Source: Datura wrightii
Taxonomy: Eukaryota; Streptophyta; Magnoliopsida; Solanales; Solanaceae
Assembly: GCA_035772735.1 (NCBI GenBank)
Contig: JASDFA010000019.1
Span: 40,013,001-40,077,000 of the forward strand
Length of the DNA: 64,000 nt
Reading direction: 5' to 3'
The notes under the pieces were generated by a model. That model did not search any database. It worked only from the letters and a program-made list of their open reading frames with translations, and was not told the DNA's origin. Both the position numbers and the translations under genes were made by a program. Positions 18,635 to 29,588 of the stretch are shown here, piece by piece (the first letter of the stretch is position 1; each line of letters begins with the position of its first letter).

Positions 18635-20887
18635 TGTCACGCCCCATAACTAGGGTAGGGTGCAACTGGCACTCGGTTCATTGTCGATCGAGAAGCCGGC
18701 CATATAGCATCTATAAATGTAACACTAAGGCTGATCAAGCCACCTATCACAACCAACCAAGATAAATACTGGGGCAATAAGGTCTTGACAATTATAAATA
18801 TGCAACCTGGAAAGCCGACAAGGCTACAATAGAGCTAAGCAAGGCAATGAAAAACCGATATGACTACACAACCCACACTACTATACAAACTAGTCCACAT
18901 TAGCCTCTACAGAGTAAACAAACTGAAACACACGGTGTAGGGCCCCGGCCTACCCATGTTGTACATAAAACTGAAAATAGTCCAAACTAGGACATGGCTC
19001 CTGGAAGAGAGGAGCATACCACTATTCTGCTGAAGTCTGGCTCCTACTACGTCCGATGATCTGAGCCTCGGCCTGTACCTGCAGCACAATTGCAGGAAGG
19101 GTCCCAAGATGAAGGGACGTCTGTACGAATAAAATGTATTGGTATGTAAGGCTGAAAACTGTAAACATGTAAGATAAAAATGATAACTAGGCCAGAAATA
19201 AGGAGTAGTAACAACCCGAAATTATGAAAACAGAAACCTGACAATAACTCATTATTGAAGTGTAAATGCAACCATCCAATGTACAAGAAAGACTACAATT
19301 TACATGCTATCAGACAGCCGACAATGAAATCTATATACAATCCGTCCAGCTTGTCTACCACACCGGGGTAAAAATAAAAATGCCTCTAGCCGGTGTACCA
19401 TACAGGGGTAAAAATAAAAATGCCTCCAACTGGTGTACCATACCGGGGTAAACTGCGTCCAGCCAGTGTACCAAACTGGGGTAAAATAAAAATACCTGTA
19501 CACCACACCGGGGTAAAATCAATAAATCTTAGATAAAATCATAAATGGAGCCGATATGGCTTACACTGGACCAGCTTAATACATACAACATAGAAATGAC
19601 GAATACTAAACATGTGGCATGCATAGGCCTCCTTCGTAATGCATAAATGGAGCTGAGTACATATAACATGTAAAGCTAGAAAATAGAACATAAATGCATG
19701 TATTAAAAACTTGTATAAATCATAAGGAACTACGGATAACCTAAGGGTTTCAACAAAATTTATAGATCGTCTCCAAGGGACATTAGAGCTCAGAAACTGG
19801 CTAGCTTGTCGTTCGGCTTAAGGAAAAGGGATTATGAAATATCCCCCTGGCCTGACATATTTCATAACATACACATAAGATAAAGGACAACCATAACTAG
19901 GTAATCGTAATTCGGTAAGATCGTTTACCCTCAATAGCTTGCGACGTCTTTACGTGGCTTAAAATCGTTTACACGTTCTCATCTCAGCTCTTTCACCAAT
20001 TTCAGTTAGAAACCATACCTTTAAACACATTTAACATCACATATATATACACATGAAATACAGTAACGACCATCTAATAATGCCCACGCTGAGGGGTCTC
20101 CAACTCCATGTACAACTATGACAACAATCAACACAATATCACACTTTAGGTGTCTCACTTCGGCTAGGCATAATCTTAACATTTATCCTCAATAAAACAC
20201 GGGACTTTAAAGCTTAAATGAAGCTTAACATACTGCCTCAATACTTTTAAATAGTTTGCTGTCTCATTCGATTCACAACATATGAATCGTGCTTAAAAGA
20301 ATGATAGACGGGGCGCCTTACATACCTTTATCCGATGAACTTTTCTCTAGCCGATTTCCCATCTCAATGATCAGCCTTTAACCTCCTTAATCCAGTGGTT
20401 TTATAGGACAACAACAAGATTAATATATATCAATACAATGCAGCCAACATAACTAATCAGAGGCAGTCAAAATAGCAACAACAACACACGGCAACATCAA
20501 AAATATTTAGCAATTTTCTCAACTAATTTTCACTATCTTTTGAGGGAGAAAATAGAGGACATTTTACCATAGTTTTTCTGTGATTCTACCCCTTAATATG
20601 AACTATAATTCCTGCAAAAGAAATAGCCAAAAATCCTAAGGAAAACAAGCAAAACTCAGCTAACAAACAGTCCATCGGCAGCTCACTTAGCTGCCAATTT
20701 CAAGATTTTCACTTTGCAATTTGAGAGGTTTAAAAGGGGCGAAATCCTTACCTTTTCTCATGATTTAAACACCTAATCAACGATTGATATATAGGCAGTC
20801 CAAATAGATTTTGAAACACAGAAAAACGTCTTCAAAACCTTGCCAAAACGAGCTCCAAAACAACCCCTAACATACTTGGCAAGGTAA
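18635..20887 (-). repeat. Element B 5' LTR, left part
   Basis: It matches 10803-13015 of the shared LTR, including the 40-bp minisatellite at about 19345-19520. The match stops at GGCAAGGTAA (20887), where unrelated LTR sequence begins, and resumes at 25523. Confidence 0.88.
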
Positions 20888-21289
20888 GATCTTAATTCTT
20901 TAATGATGTCATTTTGAGCCCTGAAATGATTGTTTTAAGAGGGTTTAGTCTAACCTAAGTCATTGTATTGAATTTCTCTTCCATGATAAAAGTAGAATTC
21001 TCCTCAAGTTCTTCTCCAATTCTCTCGGGCATTCAAGACTAGTTTTAGAAATCAGTTTACCAAGGTATGTAAGGTCGGTTTTGGAGTTAGCTGGGGCTTG
21101 TCCCAGCATCTCATGAAATAGTAGAGGCTTTTCAGACATAGATTAGGATGTTCAGCTTGAGATTCAGCATTGTGATATTATCGTTTGATATATGCTTTAT
21201 GATATTCAGTCTTCCACTTATTGATGTTCATATTGATTTCTGCATGATTATACTTTTAAGTTCTGCTATGTATGTACTATGGGTTAGTG
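20888..21289 (+). repeat. Family-3 LTR fragment, plus orientation
   Basis: It is homologous, in inverted orientation, to parts of the element-5 LTR at about 50880-51080 and 49430-49640. The two parts are joined directly, so the middle is deleted. It ends at GGGTTAG, where a minus-orientation LTR start (TGTCACGATCC) follows. Confidence 0.75.
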
Positions 21290-21959
21290 TCACGATCCGA
21301 GTTCATACCCTAGCCGTAACACGGGACAAGGAACCCCCAAAGGATCCAAATCGACTCATGACGTAATCATAGCATACACTTAACATCAGACATGACTAAC
21401 AACATAAATAAGCGGAAGCTAATATCAATAATTAAATACAAACCATAAGGACAATTTAACAACACTTAGATACAATGCTGAATATGTCTAGACAAGTCTG
21501 AAAGCCTTTTACTAAACTGATGAGTTGCTTACAAGCCCCCAAATAACTTCCAAAGTCTAAAAACTGAAACATAGTAACAATAAGAACATAAATCATGTCC
21601 TCGGAAGATGAGGACTTACCACTAGAAGCTGGGAAAGAAAGAAGCGTATCTAGCCATGCGGCGGAACCTAGAGACCTGAATCTATATCATGAAACGATAT
21701 AGCACAAGAGGCGTGCGGTCAGTACTTGGAATGTACTAAGTATGAAGGAAGTGTAGTCAACTAACTCAAAAGCATATACAATAAGGAAATATAAAAAAAC
21801 ATAATAATAGTAATGTAATTGAAGTGAGATACGACAACCTTATATGAGATTCACATATTCATATCAACACAACCACATTATAAAGACATACATAATTATA
21901 ATATCAATTGATGAGAAAAAGTAATAATCAGAAATAATACAGAGGTACGATGTCGTGAC

Positions 21960-22590
21960 TAATATCAAGAGGTTCCCTAACTGTTCAAGGAAAGTTCCTG
22001 ACTGTCAAAGGGAGCATCCCTGACTATCAAAGGGAAACATTCTTACTAACGAGAATCCTCGACTGTCAAAGGGAGAAAATGCTCTGATATAGAGAGTCAC
22101 TGACTGGATAGGGATGTTAGTCCCGACCGATTAAGGAGAAACATTCACAGCTTTTAGCTACGAATGTGAGTCCCGACTGACTAGGGATCTACTCTTGCTA
22201 ACGAGAATCTCGACTGACTACGGAAACATTCTTACTAACAAGAATCCTGACTAATTAGGGAAACATTCTTGGTAATGAGAATCCCAAATGACTAGGGAAA
22301 CATTCTTGCTAACGAGAATCCCGACTGTTAAAGGGAGAAAATGCTCTAATAATGAGAGTCACGAACTGGCTAGGGATGTTAATCCCAACTGACTAAGGAG
22401 AAACATGCATGGCTGGTAGCCAGGGATGTGAGTCCGACTGACTAGGAAACTACTCTTGCTAATGAGATTCCGACTAACTAGGGAAACATTCTTGCTAACG
22501 AGAATCCCGACTAACTAAGGAAACATTCTTGCTAACGAGAATCCTGACTAACTAGGGAAACATTCTTGCTAACGAGAATCCCATAGATTC
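21960..22590. repeat. Hierarchical minisatellite, ~35 bp units in ~262 bp blocks
   Basis: Units of about 35 bases read ACTAGGGAAACATTCTTGC then TAACGAGAATCCCG, and each can fold as ATTCT...AGAAT. Two longer blocks, with the word GGGAGAAAATGCTCT at 22071 and 22333, repeat at an offset of 262 bases. It lies within the R/U5 part of an LTR. Confidence 0.85.
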
Positions 22591-22927
22591 ACCTTGCACA
22601 TTTTACTATCATGACATTCCAAACTCTGAATTCATCTCATTCAACATGTAGCATAAGGTCATGCATGATTAATAGATTCCACTCATACTTTATCATAGAT
22701 GCATGGCTTCATTTATTTCAAAACCCACAAGCTAACATTTATAAAATTTGGGTGACTTTTCTCCAAACAATGTGGTAAGCTTATTTCAGGAAAATCATCA
22801 TTTTAAATCGACATGTGGGCATTACCCCAAGCTTCGTCACACTTGAATCTAATCAATCCATTTTGAAAACAACGACATAATCATGGGTAGTTGTAGAAAC
22901 ATGCTTTTCATTATCAACCTCATCATC

Positions 22928-24538
22928 TGATGTGCCGTGATTTTATGGCTCTTTCGACGCTTAAAACCAAGAAATTATGCACATTCCGGGTATATTTATA
23001 TAGGTATGATGTGTTTTTTTTCTCAATGTTGCATGAAAACAGGTTCGGAAGTGAACTAGGAAAATTAATGCTGAAAATAACTGAAAGGGTGATGTCAAGC
23101 ACTTCATGAATTATTGGTAGGAGGCACGACTCGTTGCTGAAGCCGTGGGCAAAAGATAAAGTTTGATGATGCTAAGATAGTGTACCTGACAGGTTGAAGG
23201 AACGACTTGTTACATCTGGTAACAAGTCGTGAAGTCAGTCGTCAGGATTGAAGAAGAAATATTGCCAAAGTTGCCAGTGGAGTTGACGACAGACTTAACG
23301 AGTCGTTAGTTGACTAAACGACTCATTGGCAGATCACTGGAATCATTCGTAAGGTGCACTGGAATTTTGAAGATGTTAGACCGCGAGGGACCTAATGATT
23401 CGTGCCCAGGCATGACGAGTCGTTAGTGACACATTGCCACAACTAAGTATGATGCTGAGGATGACTATTTTAAGCAAGGCACGACTCGTCAGAAGGCCTA
23501 ATGATTCGTCGCCAAGCCCGTTGCCACTGCCGACCAGGTTTCTAATTTTAGTTAGAAAAAGGTTTTCTTGGAACTATAAATACAAAGTTTAGGTTTATTT
23601 TTGGATTATGAATGAGAGAGGCCGATTATTATTATTTTTCAAGTAGGATTTGGTGTTGAACAATTATTCTTGAGTCAAGAAACAAGATTTACAATTTTGT
23701 TCTTGAATTTGAGGATCAAAAGAAACATTGGAATTTATTTATCAATTTTGGAGTTTTATTCAATCTACTTGGTTTTTCTTCTACAATAATTTGTAAGTTA
23801 CAATTATGATTTATTCAATAATTTGTGATTGTGATTATACAAACATGAGTAGCTAAGCCCAAAACTACGGTTGTGTGAACCAAGATGAATTATCACACAT
23901 AGGTAAAATACTTAGTGATTATTGAATGGGGTTTTATGCATGTGTTGTTTTTCCCTTCGTTTTAATTGATTCTTGATAGTTGCAAACGTTAGGACTTGCC
24001 TTATTCTTACTTACCGTACCAAGGAGGTAATGAATGGAAAAAGGTATTAACAACAGAGATTTGAGGCTATCAACCCTCATCTAATAGCTTGAACTTGTTC
24101 GGGGATAGCTAATCCAATATTAAGGGTAAGGGTCAACAAAAGTACACCCGTATATGGACCAAGTTGCGTGGTGATAATCATCTAGATAGGGGACCAATCA
24201 TTTAGGTGAACCTAACTTGCCAATATTGCATGTTAAACACCGGAATAGATCACTAGTGTATAAGCCTTTTAGTTATGAAGTCTTGGGGAGCACAATCCTA
24301 GCCAAGTCGTTAATCGAATACAAACCGAATTTGATCTAAGCATTCAGTAGTTTTACTTTTGTTTATCATTCTATTTCTTTCCTCCTTCGGAAGTAAGTAA
24401 CTCAATAGTAACAATTATTCTCATCAACTTAAGTTCTTATCATATTCCCTATGGGATCGACTTCAACCTTTGTTGGGTTCTATATTTGACAATCGACCGC
24501 TTATATCTCAATTGCGAGGTGTAATTTTGGCGACATCA
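22928..24538 (+). mobile_element. Solo LTR of a Tat/Athila-type element, 1.6 kb
   Basis: Termini are TGATGT and ACATCA, and TCATC flanks it on both sides (22923-22927 and 24539-24543). It has a TATA box (TATAAATA, 23575-23582) and, near its end, the phrase ATGGGATCGACTT, which in the Athila-like LTR lies just before the primer site (GTGGGATTGATACTT at 30397). No internal coding region follows, so it is a solo LTR left by LTR-LTR recombination. Superfamily assignment is by resemblance to the LTR at 29073. Confidence 0.82.
23575..23582 (+). promoter_or_regulatory. TATA box in the solo LTR
   Basis: TATAAATA, about 650 bases into the LTR. Upstream, 23130-23520 is filled with ACGACTCGT and related words in both orientations. 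Confidence 0.7.
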
Positions 24539-25522
24539 TCATCATCTCACATTTATCATAAATCACTTCTTTTGCGAACTTTTCATCCATGGGCGTTTTA
24601 GATTCAAAAATTTGGAAAACAATTTTTGTAAGGAAAAATAATATAGAATCCACCCAAGCTTCATAATCCATCAATACAAATACAATCTAATCATACCCAA
24701 TCAATTAAATTGAAAATATGGTGATAATACGTAATTTACTTTCAATTGCTCAAGCCCACAAACTCCAACTCATCTCAACATAGTCATCAATGTCATAATC
24801 AGGTCATTAAGGTTAATCATATAATATTTCCATAATTCCATCATGTTCATGAATTACTCCGATGATCAAGAGAGCAATAAACAAATCCCATTCAATGCTC
24901 AAGCCAATTTATTAAGAACATGCTACACTCTTGTATTCCCAACATATAATCCACATTTCAAAGCAACCCATTAATTTATGTTCCAAATAAATTCATAATT
25001 TCAGAGGATTTTAGCATTTATGAAGAATATAGAAGAATTTTCTCATCATACAAGCCCTAGGTCATGCTTTTCTAGATTAATTGAAAACGGGTTTTTAATG
25101 AAAATATTTTGGGTTACAAGGATGGAAGAATATCCTTATTGAAGACCCACATACCTGGTAGAATAAATCCCACTTGAAATTGCACCTTGAAGCTTGGAGG
25201 AAAAACCTTGGGGAACCTTGATATTGAGAGGAGAAGAAGGAGAGTTGAGAGAATGAGGGTTTAGGCATGAAAAACCCTTAAAAACGTCCCAAACAATATA
25301 CAAAATGAAGTAGTTTAAAATTTAAAAGCATAGGAGTTTACAAAAATTCCCCTGGAGAAAACTGGAAAAATTTCCTGAATTTGGAGTCACAACTCATGTA
25401 ACGAGTCGTCCCCCCATCCAACGACTCATTGTCTCGCCCGTTAAGTACACTGGAAATTTCCTTCGTGGTCTCAGCTCCTCCCTCCTAATGACTGACATGA
25501 CGAGACGTTGCCTCACCGAACG

Positions 25523-25922
25523 TCTATTTAAATTTAGCTGGGAATGTTTTCTTCAAGTAAAAAATCAGATTTTAAGTAAATAGGGTGGTGGAGGCGCTAG
25601 GGCGTCATGCCCGCGTCACCGCTCGCGATGGTTCGGTAAAATTCCCATAACGTCTTACTCCGAACTCCGATTGACAAGAGGTTTGATGTTATGAAAACTA
25701 GACTCAAATACCTTTAATTTGATAGGTCGTTGAGCTTCTAATCCATTATATATTGGGAGATATGGTCATTTAAACTTGACCCTTACTTATGAACTTCACA
25801 TACTCTTTTATTTTTTGATCGTACACATTTCCCTTGTCACCTATGACCAATATACAACCCCTACTTTCCCTAACCTAGAATAAAACATCAAATAATCACC
25901 AAAATTTTTTTGGGGTGTTATA
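25523..25922 (-). repeat. Element B 5' LTR, right part
   Basis: It matches 13122-13523 of the shared LTR and ends GGGGTGTTATA at 25922. It contains the GC-rich block with GGCGGTGGAGGCGCTAGGGC just upstream of the presumed promoter. Confidence 0.87.
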
Positions 25923-26391
25923 TTAATCTCCACGCCTTTCATCAAGGCGTATACTAGACAGACTCTGTCTCGGGTGACATCAGTCATATGCACCCCAGGA
26001 ATGAGGCAAGTGCAAACAATCTTCAACCACACTCTGGCCTCCCTATTCATCTGTGAATATGGAAATTTTTGGTGGTACCCTTTCTATTTTTGGCGCCTCC
26101 ACCTGGCTATTGATTTTTGTCTGCATAATGTGTGTCGGATATCAGCATATGGTGGGGTGACATTCAGCTGGCAGAGAGGATGTGGGTCTATGTCAGGTGT
26201 CCCCAAGATGGCATTTAAGTGTTGTGCCTCTAAGGGAACCACCTGCCCCCGGATCTTGATTGTGTGGCTGCATAGAGTGGGGTCCCAATTCGCGTAAAAT
26301 TCCCACACCATGTGTAAATTACACTCCCTGGGCGCATTAAAGAAGAAGTCCTTGCCCAAGGCGTGTATCCTGTGCAGTATCCAGGGGAACT
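25923..26391 (-). pseudogene. Fragment of a 'putative plant transposon protein' coding region
   Basis: In two overlapping minus-strand frames it encodes a protein clearly related to the third ORF of the Athila-like element (34325-35543). Shared blocks are ECNLHMVWEFYANWDPTL, HTIKIRGQVV, PPYADIRHTLC and HMTDVTRDRVCLVYALMKG. The match begins at EFPW, exactly where the element-4 LTR begins (26392), and ends at VEIN, where the element-B LTR begins (25922), so both flanks are cut by retrotransposons. A frame change lies between 26050 and 26090. The function of the domain is unknown to me; Pfam has a family named putative plant transposon protein that I believe corresponds. Confidence 0.8.
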
Positions 26392-26928
26392 CAGCGCCTT
26401 CAGCTCCTTTCATCCGGAGCTCAAAAGACAAAGGTTGACTTCCCTTTTATTTGTACAGTATGGGTAGGCCGAGGCCCTGTCCCGACCATCTTGCTATTCT
26501 TAGAGGCTTGCAGATTGTATATATTCCGTGTGATTAGCTGTGTAGGTTGTGTGGGGCTATTTGTGTGTTTCAGTTATATGCAGTGGCCATGTGGGGCCTT
26601 ATTCAGTTGGTAGTGGTGACCTTGTCGGTCAAATAGTAGCTTGGTACTTGTTTTCATTTCTCAGATGAACTAGTAAGCATGGTGGCCTTGTCGGCCCACA
26701 TAGTTTCCCGTATGTTCAGTTGTTCTGGTTAGCTGTTATTTTCCTACAGGTGGCTATAGGCATTGTCGGCCGGAGGCTATATTTATAGCCGTTATATAGC
26801 CCATCATTTTCTTGACTCCAGAATTAGAGCCAACCTGGCACCAGAAGTGCTTAGGCTTAATTAATCCAGTAGTCTACGTCTTAGTAGGGCACCAGGTGTC
26901 AGTCTGCCTCCCCAGGCGGGGCGTGACA
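26392..26928 (+). repeat. Element 4 5' LTR, 3'-terminal 537 bp only
   Basis: It matches the end of the 3' LTR (43570-44106). The U3 promoter part is missing; the cut is at AGCGCCTTCAG, next to the orphan transposon-protein fragment. It contains GGCTATATTTATAGCC at 26775-26790. Confidence 0.9.
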
Positions 26929-26932
26929 AACT

Positions 26933-26944
26933 TAGTATCGAGCA
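26933..26944 (+). other. Primer binding site, element 4, mutated
   Basis: TAGTATCGAGC, a decayed TGGTATCAGAGC, four bases after the LTR end. The downstream leader matches element 1 closely. Confidence 0.8.
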
Positions 26945-26990
26945 GGTCGTATCCCAGGGAGTCTGCAAGTTTTGCTAAGTAGAGTTTTGT

Positions 26991-27021
26991 CTATGGATGT
27001 GTTGTGCACCACATACTATAG
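26991..27021 (+). ncRNA. Leader hairpin with GTGCAC loop, element 4
   Basis: CTATGGATGTG and CACATACTATAG pair with one bulged A around the loop TTGTGCAC, 46 bases past the primer site. Relative to element 1, the second base pair is T-A instead of C-G, changed on both sides. Confidence 0.65.
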
Positions 27022-27140
27022 ACAGGAGGCTGCAAGGCATGATAGGATGGTTACTCTTTCTTCTCATTTAGTCATGCTATAGAGCGGTATAATATAGGGT
27101 TGAGTCCCTATAGCTTACTATACTCTTGTTTACAGATAAA

Positions 27141-28035
27141 ATGTTAGACCAGCGACATCCTATCATAGGCCGAAGGTTGGATACAGTAGCAGGAGAGGGC
27201 ACCAGCAAGATGCCTCAGCCTCGTTTAGAATCAGCCCGATCTAACGGCGATACAAAGGCATCGTCCCGACCTTCTCAGCAGTCTCCACCACATCAGGAGC
27301 CACTTAGGACGATGCCACCTCCAGCAGTCGCCCTACCTTTACCATCTGACCAGGAGGTCAGGAGTGCAGTAGTCATGTTAGCACAAATAATGGTCGCTCA
27401 GCGTCAGCCGATGCCATCTACAGCTGTAGAGTAGTCAGGAGGGCCCGAGAGTTCGAGAGTCGGAGAATTTCTGGCACTGAGTCCCCCCCAGTTTACAGGT
27501 ACGGATAGGATAGAGGACCCCCAGGATTTTCTAGAAAAGATGCAGAGAATCTTCAGGGTAATGCATGCCACACCCACAGAGTCGGTCGAATTGGTGGTGT
27601 TCCGGTTAGGGGACATCGCCGTGTTGTAGTATGAGAGTTGGGAAAGGTCCCGAGGGAGAGATGTTTCCCCTCCGACCTGGTCCGGCTTCTCAAAGGCTTT
27701 TCTGGATCATTATCTACCATGGGAGATTCGACAGGCCCGGGTTGATCAGTTTTTGCACCTGGAGCAGGGGGCAATGAGTGTTCGAGAATACGCCCTACGG
27801 TTTGATTTGTTGGCCCGATATGCGCCAGCCTTTGTGGATACCATGCCATCCAGAGTACACCATTTCATTATGGGGCTAAATACAAAATATGTTGAGACTT
27901 GTATTACGGCTACTCTACGAGAGGACATGGATATTGCCTGAGTATAGGCATTTGCTCAAAATATTGAGGGCATCAGACAGCGGCAACGGGAGATCAGGAG
28001 AACCAGTCAGGAATAGTGCCGCTAGGACAGGCTAG
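27141..28035 (+). pseudogene. Element 4 gag, N-terminal and capsid-like part, broken
   Basis: The ATG at 27141 (MLDQRHPIIGRRL) corresponds to the element-1 gag start. The frame continues through the Retrotrans_gag signature (FLDHYLPWEIRQARVDQF, REYALRFDLLARYAP) to about 28030. It contains several in-frame stops: TAG at 27432-27434, a TAG in place of Trp before YESWERS, and TGA and TAG near 27939-27947 where element 1 has CGA (Arg) and CAG (Gln). Another TAG follows SQE near 28015. Confidence 0.87.
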
Positions 28036-28722
28036 TTGAGTTACAGGGGGAGGTCCGGGGAGGACCCAGGCCACGATTGTCAGATAGGCCGCCCAGACCG
28101 CCGTCTCCATCACAGCAGTAGAGGGGCAGGTTTAGTCGCCGGAGGCATTCAGAGTCCGACGGAGGTTCGCAGACAGCAGATTCACCGCAGCAGAGAAGGG
28201 GTAGAGCAAAGCAGGTATACACTACCACTTTGCCCTATTTGCAGCCAACGCCACTCTGGAGCTTGCAGATATGGCTCCACAGGATGTTATATTTGTGGCC
28301 AGGAGGGTCATCTGATGAGAGATTGTCCAGCTAGGGGTCATGCTGACCGGGATCGACAGGATAGGTCATCAGTAGGGTCACGAGCTCCAGCATCCCCAGC
28401 AGGGCGCAGGCCCTCAGTTCCAAAAGGTAGAGGCCGAGGCAGATTAGGGGCCTCCAGTTTAGGTGCGGGGCCAAGCCATACCTATGCATTACCGGGGAGA
28501 CAGGATTCAGAGTCGTCATTAGATGTTATGACAGGTATGCTGACTATTTTCTCTTACCCTTCTTATGTGTTGATAGATTTGGGATCCACCTTGTCCTATG
28601 TTACACCATTAGTGGCTCGAAAGTTTAGTATTGTGCCGAAATTGCTTCGGCGACCTTTTTCAGTATCCACACCCGTTGGTGACTCTATTATAGCCAGAAG
28701 GGACTTCAGGGATGTACAGTAG
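28036..28722 (+). pseudogene. Element 4 zinc knuckles and protease
   Basis: Open stretch of 228 codons. After a frameshift near 28200 relative to the capsid frame it holds CPICSQRHSGAC and CYICGQEGHLMRDC, an Arg/Gly/Pro linker and a retropepsin-like segment VLIDLGSTLSYVTP. The protease motif is D-L-G-S-T, versus D-P-G-S-T in element 1; the catalytic Asp remains. A second frameshift at about 28715 ends the segment. Confidence 0.87.
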
Positions 28723-28751
28723 AGGTTGCCAGCCGTCAGACTACAGCAGAT

Positions 28752-29072
28752 TTGGTAGAGCTAGAGATGGTTTATTTTGATGCCATCAAGGGTATGGATT
28801 GGTTAGCTCCATGCTATGCCAATGTTGAGTGCTGGACCAAGACTGTCCGATTTCACTTTCCAGGGGAGGAAGTACAGGAGTGGAAAGGTAGTACAGTTAT
28901 GCCAAAAGGTAGGTTTATTTCCTATCTTCGGGCGAGAAAGTTGATAGCAAAGGGGTGTATTTACCACATTGTCTGAGTTCAGGATGTTCGAGCAGAGCCT
29001 TCGACTCTTCAGTCTGTTCCAGTGGTTAATGAGTTTCCTGATGTATTTCCAAATGAGCTCCCTGGTATTCCT
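28752..29072 (+). pseudogene. Element 4 protease end and reverse transcriptase start, up to the insertion
   Basis: It continues the protease with GMDWLAPCYANVECW and a SYLRARKLI block. A TGA at 28974-28976 replaces an Arg codon of element 1. The frame then runs to FPNELPGIP at 29072, where the Athila-like LTR begins. The next codons of the same gene are at 38751. Confidence 0.87.
29068..29072. repeat. Target site duplication TTCCT, left copy
   Basis: TTCCT precedes the LTR start TGATCTTGGG and recurs at 38746-38750 after the other LTR. Removing the element restores the conserved PGIPPKREIDFAI peptide. Confidence 0.93.
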
Positions 29073-29508
29073 TGATCTTGGGTAGATTTATATGCCCAAG
29101 TGATACTCAAATGTGTCATTTTGCCTTGTTTATCTATCGATGTTTGTACATTCTCATGTGAATTGTAATAAAATGTAAATTTATACTAACCAACATGATT
29201 AGCATGGTTTTGCAGGAAAAATATAATTTTAGGAAGCTAAGATGCATGTCGGGAGAAATCGGGATTGGACTCGGAAGCTAGCAAGGAAAAAAGCACAAGG
29301 AAAGCACGAATTAAAGGGGCTCCGCGATGGAGCCATGTCACGCTGCCATCGCGGATGCATTCTGCCTGGATGCTGAAAATATGCCAAATTCTAGTGAAGG
29401 TGCACGTTGGGGCCGTGGCACGTTGGCCTAGCCCCGTGTTGCATGTCGTGCCACGTTGGGCTTTAATACTTCGACGATCGGATTCCAGTGAGGGTCCGCG
29501 TTGGTGGC

Positions 29509-29548
29509 GTGTCACGGAGGAAGTGTTCCGCGATGCACTCTGTGACAC
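29509..29548 (+). promoter_or_regulatory. Palindromic upstream module, Athila-like 5' LTR
   Basis: Arms GTGTCACGGAG (29509-29519) and CTCTGTGACAC (29538-29548), spacer 18 bases, 33 bases upstream of the TATA box. It is the same module, orientation and spacer length as in the element 1 LTRs. The copy in the 3' LTR is at 37769-37808. Confidence 0.72.
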
Positions 29549-29581
29549 GTTGCTTGTTATTTCGAAAAAAATTCCCACTAG

Positions 29582-29588
29582 TATAAAT
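29582..29588 (+). promoter_or_regulatory. TATA box, Athila-like 5' LTR
   Basis: TATAAAT, followed by AGAACACTTAGG. The same box is at 37842-37848 in the 3' LTR. Confidence 0.78.

Larger units (their letters stand above)
21290..25522 (-). repeat. Family-3-like LTR, minus orientation, interrupted
   Basis: It starts TGTCACGATCCGAG, like the 3' end of the element-5 LTR, and continues through a GTAC hairpin (21720-21738), a minisatellite and a block of ACGACTCGT-like words near 25380-25520. No gag or pol lies inside, so it is an LTR remnant. A 1.6-kb solo LTR sits within it at 22928-24538. Its far end is lost at the junction with the element-B LTR. Confidence 0.7.
10803..25922 (-). mobile_element. 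Element B: family-2 Del element, decayed, right LTR interrupted
   Basis: Structure in plus coordinates: LTR (10803-13523), polypurine tract, chromodomain, integrase, RNase H, reverse transcriptase, protease, gag, primer site (18619-18630), then an LTR from 18635 to 20887 that resumes at 25523-25922. The internal region of 5.1 kb has many frameshifts and stops. The 4.6 kb at 20888-25522 consists of other LTRs, and about 106 bp of the B LTR are missing at the junction. Elements A and B share one LTR and make a head-to-tail dimer. Confidence 0.88.

Noticed and set aside
21960..22590. CRISPR-like array of regularly spaced repeats
   Set aside because: Units are contiguous and degenerate with no unique spacers, and the DNA is eukaryotic.
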